Notes: generated from the sequence alone by a model not told the origin. DNA of 29,776 nt from Nitrosopumilaceae archaeon (GCA_021296165.1 JAGWAW010000001.1:1-29776); one strand, 5' to 3'. Shown: positions 14,423 to 23,229, counted from the stretch's first letter. Translations and numbers: made by a program.

Positions 14423-16120
14423 CTACATCATGCCGCCCATATCGGGCATGCCACCCATACCGCCGCCCATGCCGGGCATACCGCCCATGCCCCCCATGCC
14501 ACCCTCACCGCCGGGCGGGGGTGGGGGAGCCTTGGTGGTCGTGATGACGTCGTCTATGCGGAGCAGCATGCAGGCGGCCTCGGCGGCTGCCATTACCACC
14601 TGTATCTTCACTGAGAGCGGCTCTATGATCTCGCTGGACTTCATGTCGGACACCTCCGCCTTCATGACGTCGATGCCGGTCCACCTCTCGCCCCGCATCT
14701 GGCGGGATCTGAGGGTGGTCAGCGTGTCTATGGGGTCCATGCCGGCATTCTCGGCCAGCGCCAGCGGGATGGCCTCCATGCTGTCGGCAAACTTTTCGGC
14801 AGCCAGCTGCTCGCGGCCGTCCAAGGAGTTGGACCAGTTTCGCAGCCCGGTGGAGGCGTAGGTCTCCGGGGCGCCGCCGCCGGCCACTACGGAGGGCCGG
14901 AGCATGACATCACGGACGACCATCAGGGCATCGTGTACAGAGCGCTCCACCTCGTCAACTACTCTCTGGGACCCGCCCCGGACCAGCACGCTGACCGACT
15001 TGGGGTTGTGGCATCCCTGAACGAAGACCCACTTGTCCTCCTCGACTTTCTTCTCCTCGACCACATCGGCCAAGCCCAGCTGGGTATCGGACAGGTCGTC
15101 CAGATTGGTGACGATCTTTGTGCCGGTGGCCTTGGCCAGCTTGGTCAGGTCGCTCTCCTTGATGCGGCGGACGGCGATCACGCCGGCCTTTGCCAGGTAG
15201 TGCTGGGCCATGTCGTCTATGCCCTTCTGGCACAGCACGACGTTGGCGCCGCTGGTGATTATCTTGTCCACCATCGACTTGAGCATGCGGTTCTCCTCGT
15301 CCAGAAACACCTTGAGTTGCTGGGGGCTGGAGATGTTTATCTTCGCGTCCGTCTCGGTCTTGTTTATCTCCAAGGCCGAGTTTATCAGGGCGATCTTGGC
15401 ATTGTCGATCTTGCGGGGCATCCCACCATGCACGATCTCCTTGTCCAGCACTATGCCCCGTATGATCTCCGAGTCCTTGATGGAGCCGCCCGCCCTCTTC
15501 TCCACCTTGATATCGTCCACATCGACCTTGTAGTCTTCACCATCCAGCTCGGAGACGGCCAGCACCGCGTCCACCACTATCTCGGCCAGCTGGTCTGAGT
15601 CGTTGCGCACAAGCTTCGTCTGCATCGCGGTCCGGGCCACCTTCTTGAGGGTGTCGCGGTTGTCGGGCGACGTGCTCTCGGCTATCTCTGCCAGAAACGC
15701 TCCGGCCTGCTTGGCAGCCTTCCTGTATGCGTCCACTATTATGGTCGGGTGCACGTCTTGGTTCAGCAGGTCCTCGGCGTTCTCCAGCAGGGCTCCAGCC
15801 AGCACCACCGCAGACGTGGTCCCGTCACCCACCTCGTTGTCGGTGGTCTTTGATATCTCCACCAGCATCTTGGCGGCCGGATGCTGCACGTCAATCTCCT
15901 TGAGAATGGTTGCCCCATCGTTGGTTATCGTAACATCGCCCAGCGAGTCCACCAGCATCTTGTCCATTCCCCTAGGACCCAAGCTGGTGCGCACTATCTC
16001 GGCTATTATCTTGGAGGCGGCGATGTTGTTCTTGTGGGCATCACGGCCCTTGGTCTCGGTGGCGCCGTCCTTGAGTAGGACTACCGGCATCTTTCCCTGT
16101 GAGGCCATCTGAACACTCAT
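14423..16120 (-). CDS. Thermosome subunit (group II chaperonin)
   Basis: 565-residue ATP-dependent protein-folding chaperonin of the CCT/TCP-1 family, which forms a double ring with a built-in lid. Family motifs are TSLGPRGMDKM, the ATP site NDGATIL, EVGDGTTSAVVL, and the Gly/Met-rich C-terminal tail (GGMGGM repeats) that projects into the cavity. The start at 16120 (MSVQMASQGKMP) is chosen because a TATA-like CTATAAAAG lies 28 nt upstream; the longer open frame to 16276 runs through promoter DNA. ATG 16108 is a near alternative. The gene carries upstream element copy B. Confidence 0.95.
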   Translation of the reverse strand: MSVQMASQGKMPVVLLKDGATETKGRDAHKNNIAASKIIAEIVRTSLGPRGMDKMLVDSLGDVTITNDGATILKEIDVQHPAAKMLVEISKTTDNEVGDGTTSAVVLAGALLENAEDLLNQDVHPTIIVDAYRKAAKQAGAFLAEIAESTSPDNRDTLKKVARTAMQTKLVRNDSDQLAEIVVDAVLAVSELDGEDYKVDVDDIKVEKRAGGSIKDSEIIRGIVLDKEIVHGGMPRKIDNAKIALINSALEINKTETDAKINISSPQQLKVFLDEENRMLKSMVDKIITSGANVVLCQKGIDDMAQHYLAKAGVIAVRRIKESDLTKLAKATGTKIVTNLDDLSDTQLGLADVVEEKKVEEDKWVFVQGCHNPKSVSVLVRGGSQRVVDEVERSVHDALMVVRDVMLRPSVVAGGGAPETYASTGLRNWSNSLDGREQLAAEKFADSMEAIPLALAENAGMDPIDTLTTLRSRQMRGERWTGIDVMKAEVSDMKSSEIIEPLSVKIQVVMAAAEAACMLLRIDDVITTTKAPPPPPGGEGGMGGMGGMPGMGGGMGGMPDMGGMM

Positions 16121-16143
16121 CACGATTAGGCTTCCAAATGCCC

Positions 16144-16152
16144 CTTTTATAG
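16144..16152 (-). promoter_or_regulatory. TATA-like box of the thermosome gene
   Basis: On the minus strand CCTATAAAAGG is centred about 28 nt before the ATG at 16120. It is the best TATA match in the window, fitting a highly expressed gene. Confidence 0.65.
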
Positions 16153-16170
16153 GTATGCGATCTGGTTTGG

Positions 16171-16294
16171 GTACACGTTTAGGCTCACACGTATCTGCGC
16201 TTTTACCGGCACATTTGGCATAATTTACATGATTCAAACACAATATGGTGATATTTTGCATGTTTTTTGGCATCATGTTGGCCTAAACGTATAT
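16171..16294. repeat. Upstream element, copy B (thermosome), with inverted outer arm
   Basis: 16171-16248 aligns with copy A at 3663-3745 upstream of the multicopper oxidase. The inner arm TACACGTTTAGGC (16172-16184) is repeated in reverse at 16281-16292 (GCCTAAACGTAT), so the whole unit is bounded by an inverted repeat about 120 bp long. The inner edge is 51 nt before the thermosome start codon. The reversed arm lies about 85 nt before the TATA-like box of the divergent serine hydroxymethyltransferase gene. Confidence 0.72.
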
Positions 16295-16374
16295 CCGGCC
16301 CGTTCACGATCCACGCTGGATCGGCCGCTGGCCAGGCACGGATCCGCCCGCTCCGGCATCCCCGCATCGGTGTT

Positions 16375-16383
16375 CTTAAATTG
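16375..16383 (+). promoter_or_regulatory. TATA-like box of the serine hydroxymethyltransferase gene
   Basis: CTTAAATTG is centred 26 nt before ATG 16405, consistent with a leaderless transcript. Confidence 0.5.
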
Positions 16384-16404
16384 GGATGCATGCCGTGACC
16401 CCCC

Positions 16405-17736
16405 ATGGCAGAGAGCGGGGACGTGTCCCCCCGGGAGGCATACCATGCAGTCTTCTCAGAGATGAAAAAGCATCACGAGTGGTTTGCCGACTCCATACCC
16501 CTCATAGCCAGCGAGAACATACCCAGCCCCGCCGTGCGCGAGGCGATCCTCTCGGACTTTGGCAACAGGTACGCGGAGGGGTGGCCCGGCGAGCGCGTGT
16601 ACGCGGGCTGCACGTACATAGACCGGGTGGAGACTGACTGCGCCCAGCTGGCCCGCAGGCTGTACAAGGCCGAGTTCGCCGACGTCCGGCCCATATCCGG
16701 CGTGGTGGCCAACTTGGTGGTGTACTCGGCCTTTACCCTTCCAGGAGACACCATGATCGCCCCCTCCATACCGGCAGGCGGGCACATATCCCACGGCAAG
16801 AGGGAGCACTCGGGGACGGCCGGGCTGGTGCACGGGCTGAATGTGGAGTTCTATCCCTTTGACGCAGAGCGGATGAACATAGACGTGGACAAGACCAAGA
16901 AGAAGGTGCAGGAGAGAGCCGAGGCAGGCAAGGCGCCCACGATGGCGATGTTCGGCGGCTCACTCTTCCTCTTTCCCCACCCGCTCCGGGAGCTGGCAGA
17001 TTTCCTGAAGGGGTACGGCATGCACATCAACTACGATGCTGCCCACGTGGCCGGCCTCATAGCCGGGGGGGCCTTCCAGGATCCGCTCCGGGAGGGCGCC
17101 GACACCATGACCATGAGCACCCACAAGACGCTCTTCGGCCCGCAGGGGGGGCTCGTCCTGGGCGGCGCACCCCACGAGGAGTCCATAAAGAAGGCCACCT
17201 TTCCGGGCATGACCAGCAGCCACCACATCCACCATATGGCCGCCAAGGCCGTGGCCTTCGCCGAGGCGCTGGAGTTCGGCGAGTCGTACGCCCAGCAGGT
17301 GCTGGACAACGCTCGGACCCTAGCCGAGTCACTCAGCGACATGGGCTTTAGGGTGCTGGGCGAGAACGGCGGCTTTACCCGCTCCCACCAGGTGGCCGTA
17401 GATGTCCTGAAGTACTCGGACGGCGGCCGCGTCGAGGCCGACTTGGAGAAGGCCAACATCATCGTAAACCGGCAGCTCATACCCGGCGACATCAAGGCCG
17501 GGCGCAACTACTTCCATCCGGGGGGCATACGGCTGGGCGTCTCCGAGGTCACCCGCCTAGGCATGAAGAAAGACCAGATGCGCCAGATAGCCGAGATGAT
17601 AAAACGGGTGGTGATAGACGGCCGGGATCCGGCCGGGATCCGGGCCGCGACGCGGCAGCTGCGCCAAGACTACCAGAAGGTCCGGTACTGCTTCGATGCC
17701 GAACTGGGCGCCTACGAGTACGTCAAGCTCCGGTAG
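16405..17736 (+). CDS. glyA: Serine hydroxymethyltransferase
   Basis: 443-residue PLP enzyme that interconverts serine and glycine, passing a one-carbon unit to a pterin carrier. It has LIASENIPSPAVREA near residue 34, YAEGWPGERVYAGC near 56, the segment HINYDAAHVAGLIAGG before the active site, and STHKT with the PLP-binding lysine at about residue 241. NRQLIPGD and RLGVSEVTRLGM mark the C-terminal domain. The ATG at 16405 is supported by a TATA-like box 26 nt upstream. Its 3' end overlaps the convergent regulator gene by 14 bases. Confidence 0.95.
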   Translation: MAESGDVSPREAYHAVFSEMKKHHEWFADSIPLIASENIPSPAVREAILSDFGNRYAEGWPGERVYAGCTYIDRVETDCAQLARRLYKAEFADVRPISGVVANLVVYSAFTLPGDTMIAPSIPAGGHISHGKREHSGTAGLVHGLNVEFYPFDAERMNIDVDKTKKKVQERAEAGKAPTMAMFGGSLFLFPHPLRELADFLKGYGMHINYDAAHVAGLIAGGAFQDPLREGADTMTMSTHKTLFGPQGGLVLGGAPHEESIKKATFPGMTSSHHIHHMAAKAVAFAEALEFGESYAQQVLDNARTLAESLSDMGFRVLGENGGFTRSHQVAVDVLKYSDGGRVEADLEKANIIVNRQLIPGDIKAGRNYFHPGGIRLGVSEVTRLGMKKDQMRQIAEMIKRVVIDGRDPAGIRAATRQLRQDYQKVRYCFDAELGAYEYVKLR

Positions 17737-18115
17737 CGCCCGCCTCCAGCGCCCGGCGGCCCGCCGGGGTGATGGTGTACACGAACGGCCTCCCGCCCCC
17801 CCTCTCCAGGTACCCCTCCTCGGACATTCTCTTGACCATCCGGGCCACGTGCTCCCGGCTCTGGCCCAGCTCCGCCTGTATCTGCCGTGCCGTCCGGGGA
17901 CCGTCGGCCACGGCCTTGAGCACCACATGCGTCACGCTCTCGACGCGGGCGGGACGCGGGCGGGACGCGGCGGCCAGCATGTCCACGCGGATCCTCAGCC
18001 GGGCCAGCTCATTCTCCAGATCCGCCGTATCCGGCCGCCTGCTCACCGCCAATGAGACGGCCAAGCATGCCCCAAAGGCCGCTACACCCATTGCCACCAA
18101 CCAGTAGTCTATCAT
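17723..18115 (-). CDS. Membrane-anchored winged-helix protein
   Basis: 130 residues. Residues about 4-25 form one transmembrane segment (YWLVAMGVAAFGACLAVSLAV), followed by a short heptad-like helix (ADLENELARLRIRVDML) and a winged-helix domain at about 58-122. The recognition helix region reads RTARQIQAELGQSREHVARMVKRM and the wing region GYLERGGGRPFVYTITPAGRRAL, as in MarR/PadR-like regulators. DNA binding from the membrane is an inference. Two GTGATAT words lie just upstream and may be its own operator. The ATG at 18115 is the only early start that keeps the membrane segment. Confidence 0.7.
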   Translation of the reverse strand: MIDYWLVAMGVAAFGACLAVSLAVSRRPDTADLENELARLRIRVDMLAAASRPRPARVESVTHVVLKAVADGPRTARQIQAELGQSREHVARMVKRMSEEGYLERGGGRPFVYTITPAGRRALEAGATGA

Positions 18116-18124
18116 GATACCACC

Positions 18125-18180
18125 TTGTGATATATTGTGATATTACTGTATCGCCCTCTTGTGCTGTGTATCAATATCAC
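18125..18180. promoter_or_regulatory. Repeated TTGTGATAT words upstream of the membrane-anchored regulator
   Basis: TTGTGATAT occurs at 18125-18133 and 18135-18143, exactly 10 bp apart, one helical turn. Inverted versions (ATATCAC) occur at 18174-18180 and, inside the neighbouring gene, near 18258-18264 and 18271-18277. One copy overlaps the likely TATA-like region of the 18115 gene. This could be an operator, but A/T-rich words recur easily here. Confidence 0.4.
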
Positions 18181-18187
18181 TATATCA

Positions 18188-18535
18188 TCACTTACCCATC
18201 GCTCTGTCCACTGCTTGCTCCACCACGCTCAAAACCTCCCTGGCGGTTGTATCATCAATATCACTATCAAATATCACACTTATCTGATCCGCAATCGCGC
18301 CGGCCGCCCTCATGCTGTCCTTGGGGAGTATGCCCAGCCCATACAGCAGCACCATCGAGTACAGGAGGGCCTCGGTCTTTCGCTTCGCTTGTCCCCTCTG
18401 GCGGTAGTAGGCGCCCCGGCTTATGGTACGGGGACCGCCCCCCATACTTGTGATTATTTCAATTTGTCGCTCTGTAAACAGTGACTTTTTGATTATCTGT
18501 TTGATTACAATGTTAAAGTTATCCATTCCATACAC
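18188..18535 (-). CDS. Conserved-looking hypothetical protein with an HTH-like segment
   Basis: 115 residues from ATG 18535, or 112 from ATG 18526 (MDNFNIVIKQIIKKS). Residues about 20-52 (FTERQIEIITSMGGGP then RTISRGAYYRQRGQAKRK) resemble a helix-turn-helix with a basic tail. The middle is hydrophobic (EALLYSMVLLYGLGIL), probably a buried helix. The C-terminal part is acidic and helical. A DNA- or RNA-binding role is possible but unproven. A TATA-like GTTATACTC at about 18553-18561 lies 22-31 nt from the two starts. It diverges from GGGP synthase and is not assigned to a family. Confidence 0.65.
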   Translation of the reverse strand: MYGMDNFNIVIKQIIKKSLFTERQIEIITSMGGGPRTISRGAYYRQRGQAKRKTEALLYSMVLLYGLGILPKDSMRAAGAIADQISVIFDSDIDDTTAREVLSVVEQAVDRAMGK

Positions 18536-18578
18536 CCCCGCAGCTATACAAAAGAGTATAACCGGCCCCGGTTTAAAA

Positions 18579-18587
18579 GCTTTAAAG
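18579..18587 (+). promoter_or_regulatory. TATA-like box of the GGGP synthase-polD operon
   Basis: GCTTTAAAG is centred 28 nt before ATG 18611. A similar GTTTAAAA starts at 18571, so two nested boxes are possible. This promoter probably drives both GGGP synthase and DP2. Confidence 0.5.
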
Positions 18588-18610
18588 AGACGTGCCCGGA
18601 CCCTCCCCGT

Positions 18611-19348
18611 ATGACCGGCAAGACCGAGGAGTACCTGCTGGAGCGGAAGGGTGGGGGGACGATGCTCTTCGTGCTGGTGGACTCGGAGGTGTCCGGGGCC
18701 GGGCGGGCCGCGGACCTGGCCCGGAGCGCCGAGTCGGCGGGCGCTGCGGTTATCCTAGTAGGCGGATCCTCGGCCACCGACCAGTTCGAGATGGCCGAGG
18801 TGGTACGGGGCATAAAGGGAGCGGTCAGGATACCCGCCGTACTGTTTCCGGGCAACGTGACCGGGGTGGTGCCTGGAGCCGACGCCATCCTGTTCAGCTC
18901 GCTACTCAACTCCGAGAACCCCTACTACATATCGCAGGCGCAGGCGCTGGGGGCCCCCAACATTCTCAGGTTTGGACTGGAGCCCCTCCCCACCGCGTAT
19001 CTGGTGGTGGGCGAGGGCACCTCGGCTTGGTTCGTGGGCTCGGTCCGGGGCATACCCTTCGACAAGCCCAAGATCGCCGCCGCTTACTCGCTGGCGGCCA
19101 AGTTCATGGGGATGAGGTTCGTATACCTGGAGGCCGGATCCGGGGCCAAGAACCACGTCACGCCGGAGATGGTGGGAGCCGTCCGGAAGGTCTTTGACGG
19201 GTTCCTGATCGTGGGCGGCGGCATTCGCGACGCGGCGGCAGCCGGGGCCCTGGCGGCAGCCGGGGCCGACGCGCTGGTCGTGGGCACGATCACCGAGGGA
19301 AAGGACGGCATGGCCAGGCTCGCCGAGATAGCCAGGGCCATCGCCTAG
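18611..19348 (+). CDS. Geranylgeranylglyceryl phosphate synthase
   Basis: 245-residue TIM-barrel prenyltransferase of the GGGPS/PcrB family. It joins geranylgeranyl diphosphate to sn-glycerol-1-phosphate, the first committed step of archaeal ether lipid synthesis. Family features are LVDSE near the N-terminus, VGGSSATD for phosphate binding, PAVLFPGNVTGV, YLEAGSGAKNHV and LIVGGGIRDAAAA near the C-terminus, with ALVVGTITEG closing the barrel. The length is normal for the family. It sits three bases before the DP2 start codon, so the two are probably cotranscribed. Confidence 0.93.
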   Translation: MTGKTEEYLLERKGGGTMLFVLVDSEVSGAGRAADLARSAESAGAAVILVGGSSATDQFEMAEVVRGIKGAVRIPAVLFPGNVTGVVPGADAILFSSLLNSENPYYISQAQALGAPNILRFGLEPLPTAYLVVGEGTSAWFVGSVRGIPFDKPKIAAAYSLAAKFMGMRFVYLEAGSGAKNHVTPEMVGAVRKVFDGFLIVGGGIRDAAAAGALAAAGADALVVGTITEGKDGMARLAEIARAIA

Positions 19349-19351
19349 GCA

Positions 19352-22300
19352 ATGGCTTCCTCCCTACTAGACGGTATCCGGATGCCCGATGCGTACCGTG
19401 TATACTACGGTTCCATAATGGACATGACTTGGGAGCTGCATGAGGCGGCCTCCCGGGCGAAGGCCTCGCTGGTGGACACCTCCGACCATGTCGAGCCCAA
19501 GATAGCGTTGGACCTGGCCGAGCGGGTCGCCAAGATGCACGACGTGGATATAGCCGAGCCCCTCCGCGCCATACTGAAGGAGAAGAACAAGGAGCTGGCC
19601 GCCCTAGAGATGGCCAGCAGGATAGCGGGGGGCGCGTACATGGAGCCGAACACCGACGTGGACAAGCGGCTGGACATGGCCGTCCGGGTGGGCCTAGCCA
19701 TAGTAACCGAAGGGGTCACCATAGCCCCCCTCCAAGGCATAAGCGAGGTGAGGATAGACGCCAACAGGGACGGCTCCCAATACCTCTCTGTCTCCATAGC
19801 GGGGCCCATGCGGTCGGCGGGGGGGACGGAGTCGGCCGTCACGATGCTGATAGCAGACCATGTCCGGAGGGTGGCCGGGCTGGACGCGTACCAGGCCGAC
19901 TCATTCGACGACGAGACCGGCAGGTTCGTGGAGGAGTTGAGAATGTACGAGAGAGATGTCGGAAACTTCCAGTACAGGGTGCTGGATGAGGACGTGGTTC
20001 ATGTGATATCACACCTCCCCGTGGAGCTGGCCGGGGTGGACACCGACCCCTCCGAGGTTGTGAACCACCGTAACATGCACCGCATCAAGACCAACCGGGT
20101 ACGGGGAGGGGCCCTCCGGGTGCTCAACGACGGCCTCATCGGGAGGGCCAAGAAGCTCCTCAAGCGCATAGAGATGTACGACCTGAAGGGATGGGAGTGG
20201 CTGGGGGACCTTAAGGGCGCCGTTGCCGCCGGGGACGGGGAGGATGCCGCCTCCAAGCGCATGAGGGAGGTGATCGCCGGCAGGTCCGTCCTGTCGGTGT
20301 CCGGCAGGCCCGGTGGGTTTCGCCTCAGGTACGGCCGGGCATGCAACACCGGGTTTGCCTCGGTGGGGATGCACCCGGCCCTCTCCGAGATACTCGACCA
20401 CACCATAGTGGCCGGCACGCAGGTAAAGACTGACATCCCCGGGAAGGGGGGCACCGTGGCGTTTGTGGATTCCATAGAGGCCCCCACCGTCCTGCTGGGC
20501 GGGGGGGATGTGGTGCGGGTGCGTGACACGGCCCACGCGGCCCGGCTGCGGGGCAGCATACGCCGCATACTACATCTGGGCGACATCCTGGTGTCATACG
20601 GAGACTTTCTGGAGAACAACGCCGCCTTGGTGCCCACCGGATATGTGGAGGAGTACTGGCAGACCGAGTTGGAGGCGGCAGGCCATGCATGGGACGGCCA
20701 CACCCCCACCCTCTCCGAGGCGCTGGAGATGTCGGAGGAATGGGGCGTGCCCCTGCACCCACGGTACCTGCACTTCTGGGACCTGATAGATGCGGACGGC
20801 CTCAGGCTGCTGCGCCATCCCCGCCGGAGCGATGGCGGATCCATATCATACGACATGAAGGCCAAGGGCACGCTGGAGCGGCTGGGCGTGCCCCACACGG
20901 TGCGGGACGGGCTGGCCGTACTGGAGGGCGACGAGGCCGCCATATTCCAGAGGATCGTGCTGCATGGTACGCCGCGCGACGCCCCGCCCGTCCGGGCGCT
21001 GAGCGCGTCTTCGGGCATAACCATCCGGCCCAAGTTCTCCGTCTCGGTGGGCGTCCGGATAGGCCGCCCCGAGAAGGCCGCCCCCCGCAGTATGAGGCCC
21101 CCCATCCACTCCCTCTTTCCGGTGGGCGACAGGGGCGGAGCCACCCGGAACATAATGAAGGCGTCCCGCAGCCCGGACTTTTACACCGACATATCCCTGC
21201 GTACCTGCTCCCGGTGCGGCGCGTTCGCGTTCGGGATGAAGTGTGGTGTGTGTGGGGGAAGCACGGCGCTGGACAACCGGTGCCAGTACTGCAGGGTCAT
21301 CCTGCATGAGAATTTCTGTGAGAGGTGCCAGAAGAGCACCACCGCCCACTCGTACAGGGAGTTTCCGCTCAAGCAGGAGCTGGCCCGGGCACAGGAGAGG
21401 GTGGGGCACAGGGCCCAGGAGCCGTTCAAGGGGGTAAAGTCCCTCATAGGCCAAGACAGGGCCGCCGAGCCCTTGGAGAAGGGGCTTCTTCGGCAGGCCC
21501 ACAACCTGACCGTCTTCAAGGACGGGACCGTCCGGTATGACGCCACCAACGCCACTCTGACGCACTTCCGCCCCTCGTGGATAGGCGCCGAGACGGGCAG
21601 ACTGCGGGACTTGGGGTACACGCATGACAGACGCGGGAAGGAGCTGCGCGATGGTGACCAGACGGTGGAGCTTATGGTACAAGATGTGATACTCCCCAAG
21701 GAGAGCGGGCCGTACTTTGTGGAGGCGGCCAAATACGTGGACGACCTGTTGGAGAGGTTTTATGGTGTGGGGCGCCACTACAACATCAGGGAGCCCTCCC
21801 AACTGGTGGGACATTTGGTGGTGGGTCTGGCCCCCCACACCTCGGTGGGTGTGGTGGCCAGGATCGTCGGCTTTGCCAACACCCATGTCTGTTTTGCCAC
21901 CCCCAACTGGCACTCGGCGAAGAGGCGGGATGCGGACGGGGATGCGGACTCCATAATGCTGCTGGCCGATGCCCTCCTCAACTTTTCAAAAAACTTCCTC
22001 TCTGATAAGATCGGAGGCTTGATGGACGCCCCCCTTCTCATACAGCCGGTGGTCATACCGCACGAGGCCCAACCACAGGCCCACAACTTGGAGGTATGTG
22101 ATTCACTCCCGTTGGAGTTCTTTGTGGAGACCGCCAAGAGTCCAAAGGCCACCGCCATCAAGTGTGTGGAACTGGCCAAAAACAGGCTGGGTACGGAACA
22201 TGAGTTTTACGGGTACTCATACACCCATTCCACCACATCTTTGGTATCAGCAAGGCCGCGCAGCGCCTATTCCACCCTCAACTCCATGCTGGACAAGCTG

Positions 22301-22681
22301 GATATGCAGTTGCGGAACGCCGAGATGATTGACGCGGTGGACACCGCCGAGATAGTCACCCAGGTTATATCCACGCATTTGGTGCCGGACATAAAAGGGA
22401 ACCTGCGCGCCTATGCCCAGCAGAAGATGAGGTGTACGTCCTGTGGTAAGGACTACCGCCGCCCGCCGCTGATAGGCATGTGTACGTGCGGCCACTGCCT
22501 GATACCCACCATAACCCGGGCGTCAGTGGAGAAGTACCTCCGGATGGCACAGTGGTTGGTGGACAGGTATGATGTGGGGCCCTACCAAAAAGACAGGATC
22601 CTCTCTCTTTCCAAGGAGGTGGAGTTGATCTTTGGGAAGAGTGGTGGGGACCAGACCCTACTTACCGACTATTCGGTATAG
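19352..22681 (+). CDS. polC: DNA polymerase D large subunit (DP2)
   Basis: 1109-residue catalytic subunit of the archaeal D-family replicative polymerase. It has the N-terminal domain with AGPMRSAGGTESAVT, a zinc cluster from about residue 619 (CSRCG, then CGVCGG and CQYC/CERCQ), the catalytic acidic block DADGDAD at about 860-866, and a C-terminal Cys cluster from about 1027 (CTSCGKDY to CTCGHC). No intein interrupts the conserved region, so the length is that of a plain DP2. It starts at ATG 19352. Its partner DP1 lies about 2 kb away on the opposite strand, across the origin and cdc6. The 3' end overlaps the convergent 22662-23051 gene by 20 bases. Confidence 0.95.
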   Translation: MASSLLDGIRMPDAYRVYYGSIMDMTWELHEAASRAKASLVDTSDHVEPKIALDLAERVAKMHDVDIAEPLRAILKEKNKELAALEMASRIAGGAYMEPNTDVDKRLDMAVRVGLAIVTEGVTIAPLQGISEVRIDANRDGSQYLSVSIAGPMRSAGGTESAVTMLIADHVRRVAGLDAYQADSFDDETGRFVEELRMYERDVGNFQYRVLDEDVVHVISHLPVELAGVDTDPSEVVNHRNMHRIKTNRVRGGALRVLNDGLIGRAKKLLKRIEMYDLKGWEWLGDLKGAVAAGDGEDAASKRMREVIAGRSVLSVSGRPGGFRLRYGRACNTGFASVGMHPALSEILDHTIVAGTQVKTDIPGKGGTVAFVDSIEAPTVLLGGGDVVRVRDTAHAARLRGSIRRILHLGDILVSYGDFLENNAALVPTGYVEEYWQTELEAAGHAWDGHTPTLSEALEMSEEWGVPLHPRYLHFWDLIDADGLRLLRHPRRSDGGSISYDMKAKGTLERLGVPHTVRDGLAVLEGDEAAIFQRIVLHGTPRDAPPVRALSASSGITIRPKFSVSVGVRIGRPEKAAPRSMRPPIHSLFPVGDRGGATRNIMKASRSPDFYTDISLRTCSRCGAFAFGMKCGVCGGSTALDNRCQYCRVILHENFCERCQKSTTAHSYREFPLKQELARAQERVGHRAQEPFKGVKSLIGQDRAAEPLEKGLLRQAHNLTVFKDGTVRYDATNATLTHFRPSWIGAETGRLRDLGYTHDRRGKELRDGDQTVELMVQDVILPKESGPYFVEAAKYVDDLLERFYGVGRHYNIREPSQLVGHLVVGLAPHTSVGVVARIVGFANTHVCFATPNWHSAKRRDADGDADSIMLLADALLNFSKNFLSDKIGGLMDAPLLIQPVVIPHEAQPQAHNLEVCDSLPLEFFVETAKSPKATAIKCVELAKNRLGTEHEFYGYSYTHSTTSLVSARPRSAYSTLNSMLDKLDMQLRNAEMIDAVDTAEIVTQVISTHLVPDIKGNLRAYAQQKMRCTSCGKDYRRPPLIGMCTCGHCLIPTITRASVEKYLRMAQWLVDRYDVGPYQKDRILSLSKEVELIFGKSGGDQTLLTDYSV

Positions 22682-23051
22682 CGTTGCGGCCCGCCAGTGC
22701 GTACGTCCACTCCCGGCCGGTCTTCATCCGGTGCAGTTTCATCCTGGATGAGTACCTGGCTAGGTATGTGGATATCACGCTGAGTTTGATGGGTTCATTG
22801 TACTCATCCTCATACTTTTCCAGGACCATATTGGAGGTGAAGCCACCATACCCAAAGTACTTCTCCACAACATGCCATATCTTGGCCCCCACCGAGTCGG
22901 GCGTGGACGCGCCGCCCCGCCCCTCCAACATGTCCATCATCTCGCACACATGTAGTAGTTTCTCCTTTGAGACGTCCCCCTCCAGTTTGAGGTTGTAGTG
23001 GACCCCGTCTCCATCCTCCACATCTATCCGTATCCGCCTTCCCAATATCAT
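22662..23051 (-). CDS. Hypothetical protein with a possible C-terminal winged helix, beside the origin
   Basis: 129 residues. Residues 1-30 look like a small beta structure (RRIRIDVEDGDGVHYNLKLEG). Residues about 55-125 (KIWHVVEKYFGYGGFTSNMVLEKYEDEYNEP... then STYLARYSSRMKLHRMKTGREWTYAL) have the helix and wing pattern of a winged helix, with basic residues near the C-terminus. A DNA-binding role is inferred. It is transcribed away from the origin; the ATG at 23051 has an A/T-rich TGATATCA about 27 nt upstream. No family is recognised. Confidence 0.65.
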   Translation of the reverse strand: MILGRRIRIDVEDGDGVHYNLKLEGDVSKEKLLHVCEMMDMLEGRGGASTPDSVGAKIWHVVEKYFGYGGFTSNMVLEKYEDEYNEPIKLSVISTYLARYSSRMKLHRMKTGREWTYALAGRNAIPNSR

Positions 23052-23198
23052 ACCACCTTCACACCAGAGTATTTGATATCATTCGTCAAGTTTTGTTAAC
23101 AACGCAGTCTGTTAACTTTCACTCTGTATGATCTACCACATACCACATCTCGTTAACTATCCCCCACACCCTGCCGGAAAAGAAGGTCAGAATTGTAG

Positions 23199-23229
23199 CG
23201 GAGTGGAAATGAAGGGGTCAGAATCGGCC
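23199..23229 (+). repeat. ORB-like repeat 1
   Basis: 31-base sequence identical to repeat 2, starting CGGAGTGGAAATGAAGGGG and continuing TCAGAATCGGCC. The core GGAAATGAAGGGG resembles the archaeal ORB (dyad core plus G-string). A degenerate copy (CCGGAAAAGAAGGTCAGAAT) precedes it at 23173-23193. Confidence 0.8.

Noticed and set aside
14423..14520. Short tandem repeat rich in CCGCCCAT-type units
   Set aside because: It encodes the Gly/Met tail of the thermosome, a known family trait, not a DNA repeat element.
16121..16276. N-terminal extension of the thermosome frame
   Set aside because: It is promoter and repeat DNA. Its similarity to the oxidase extension comes from the shared upstream element, not from protein homology.
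19999..21913. Long minus-strand frames opposite DP2
   Set aside because: No motifs and no promoters; they are shadows of DP2.
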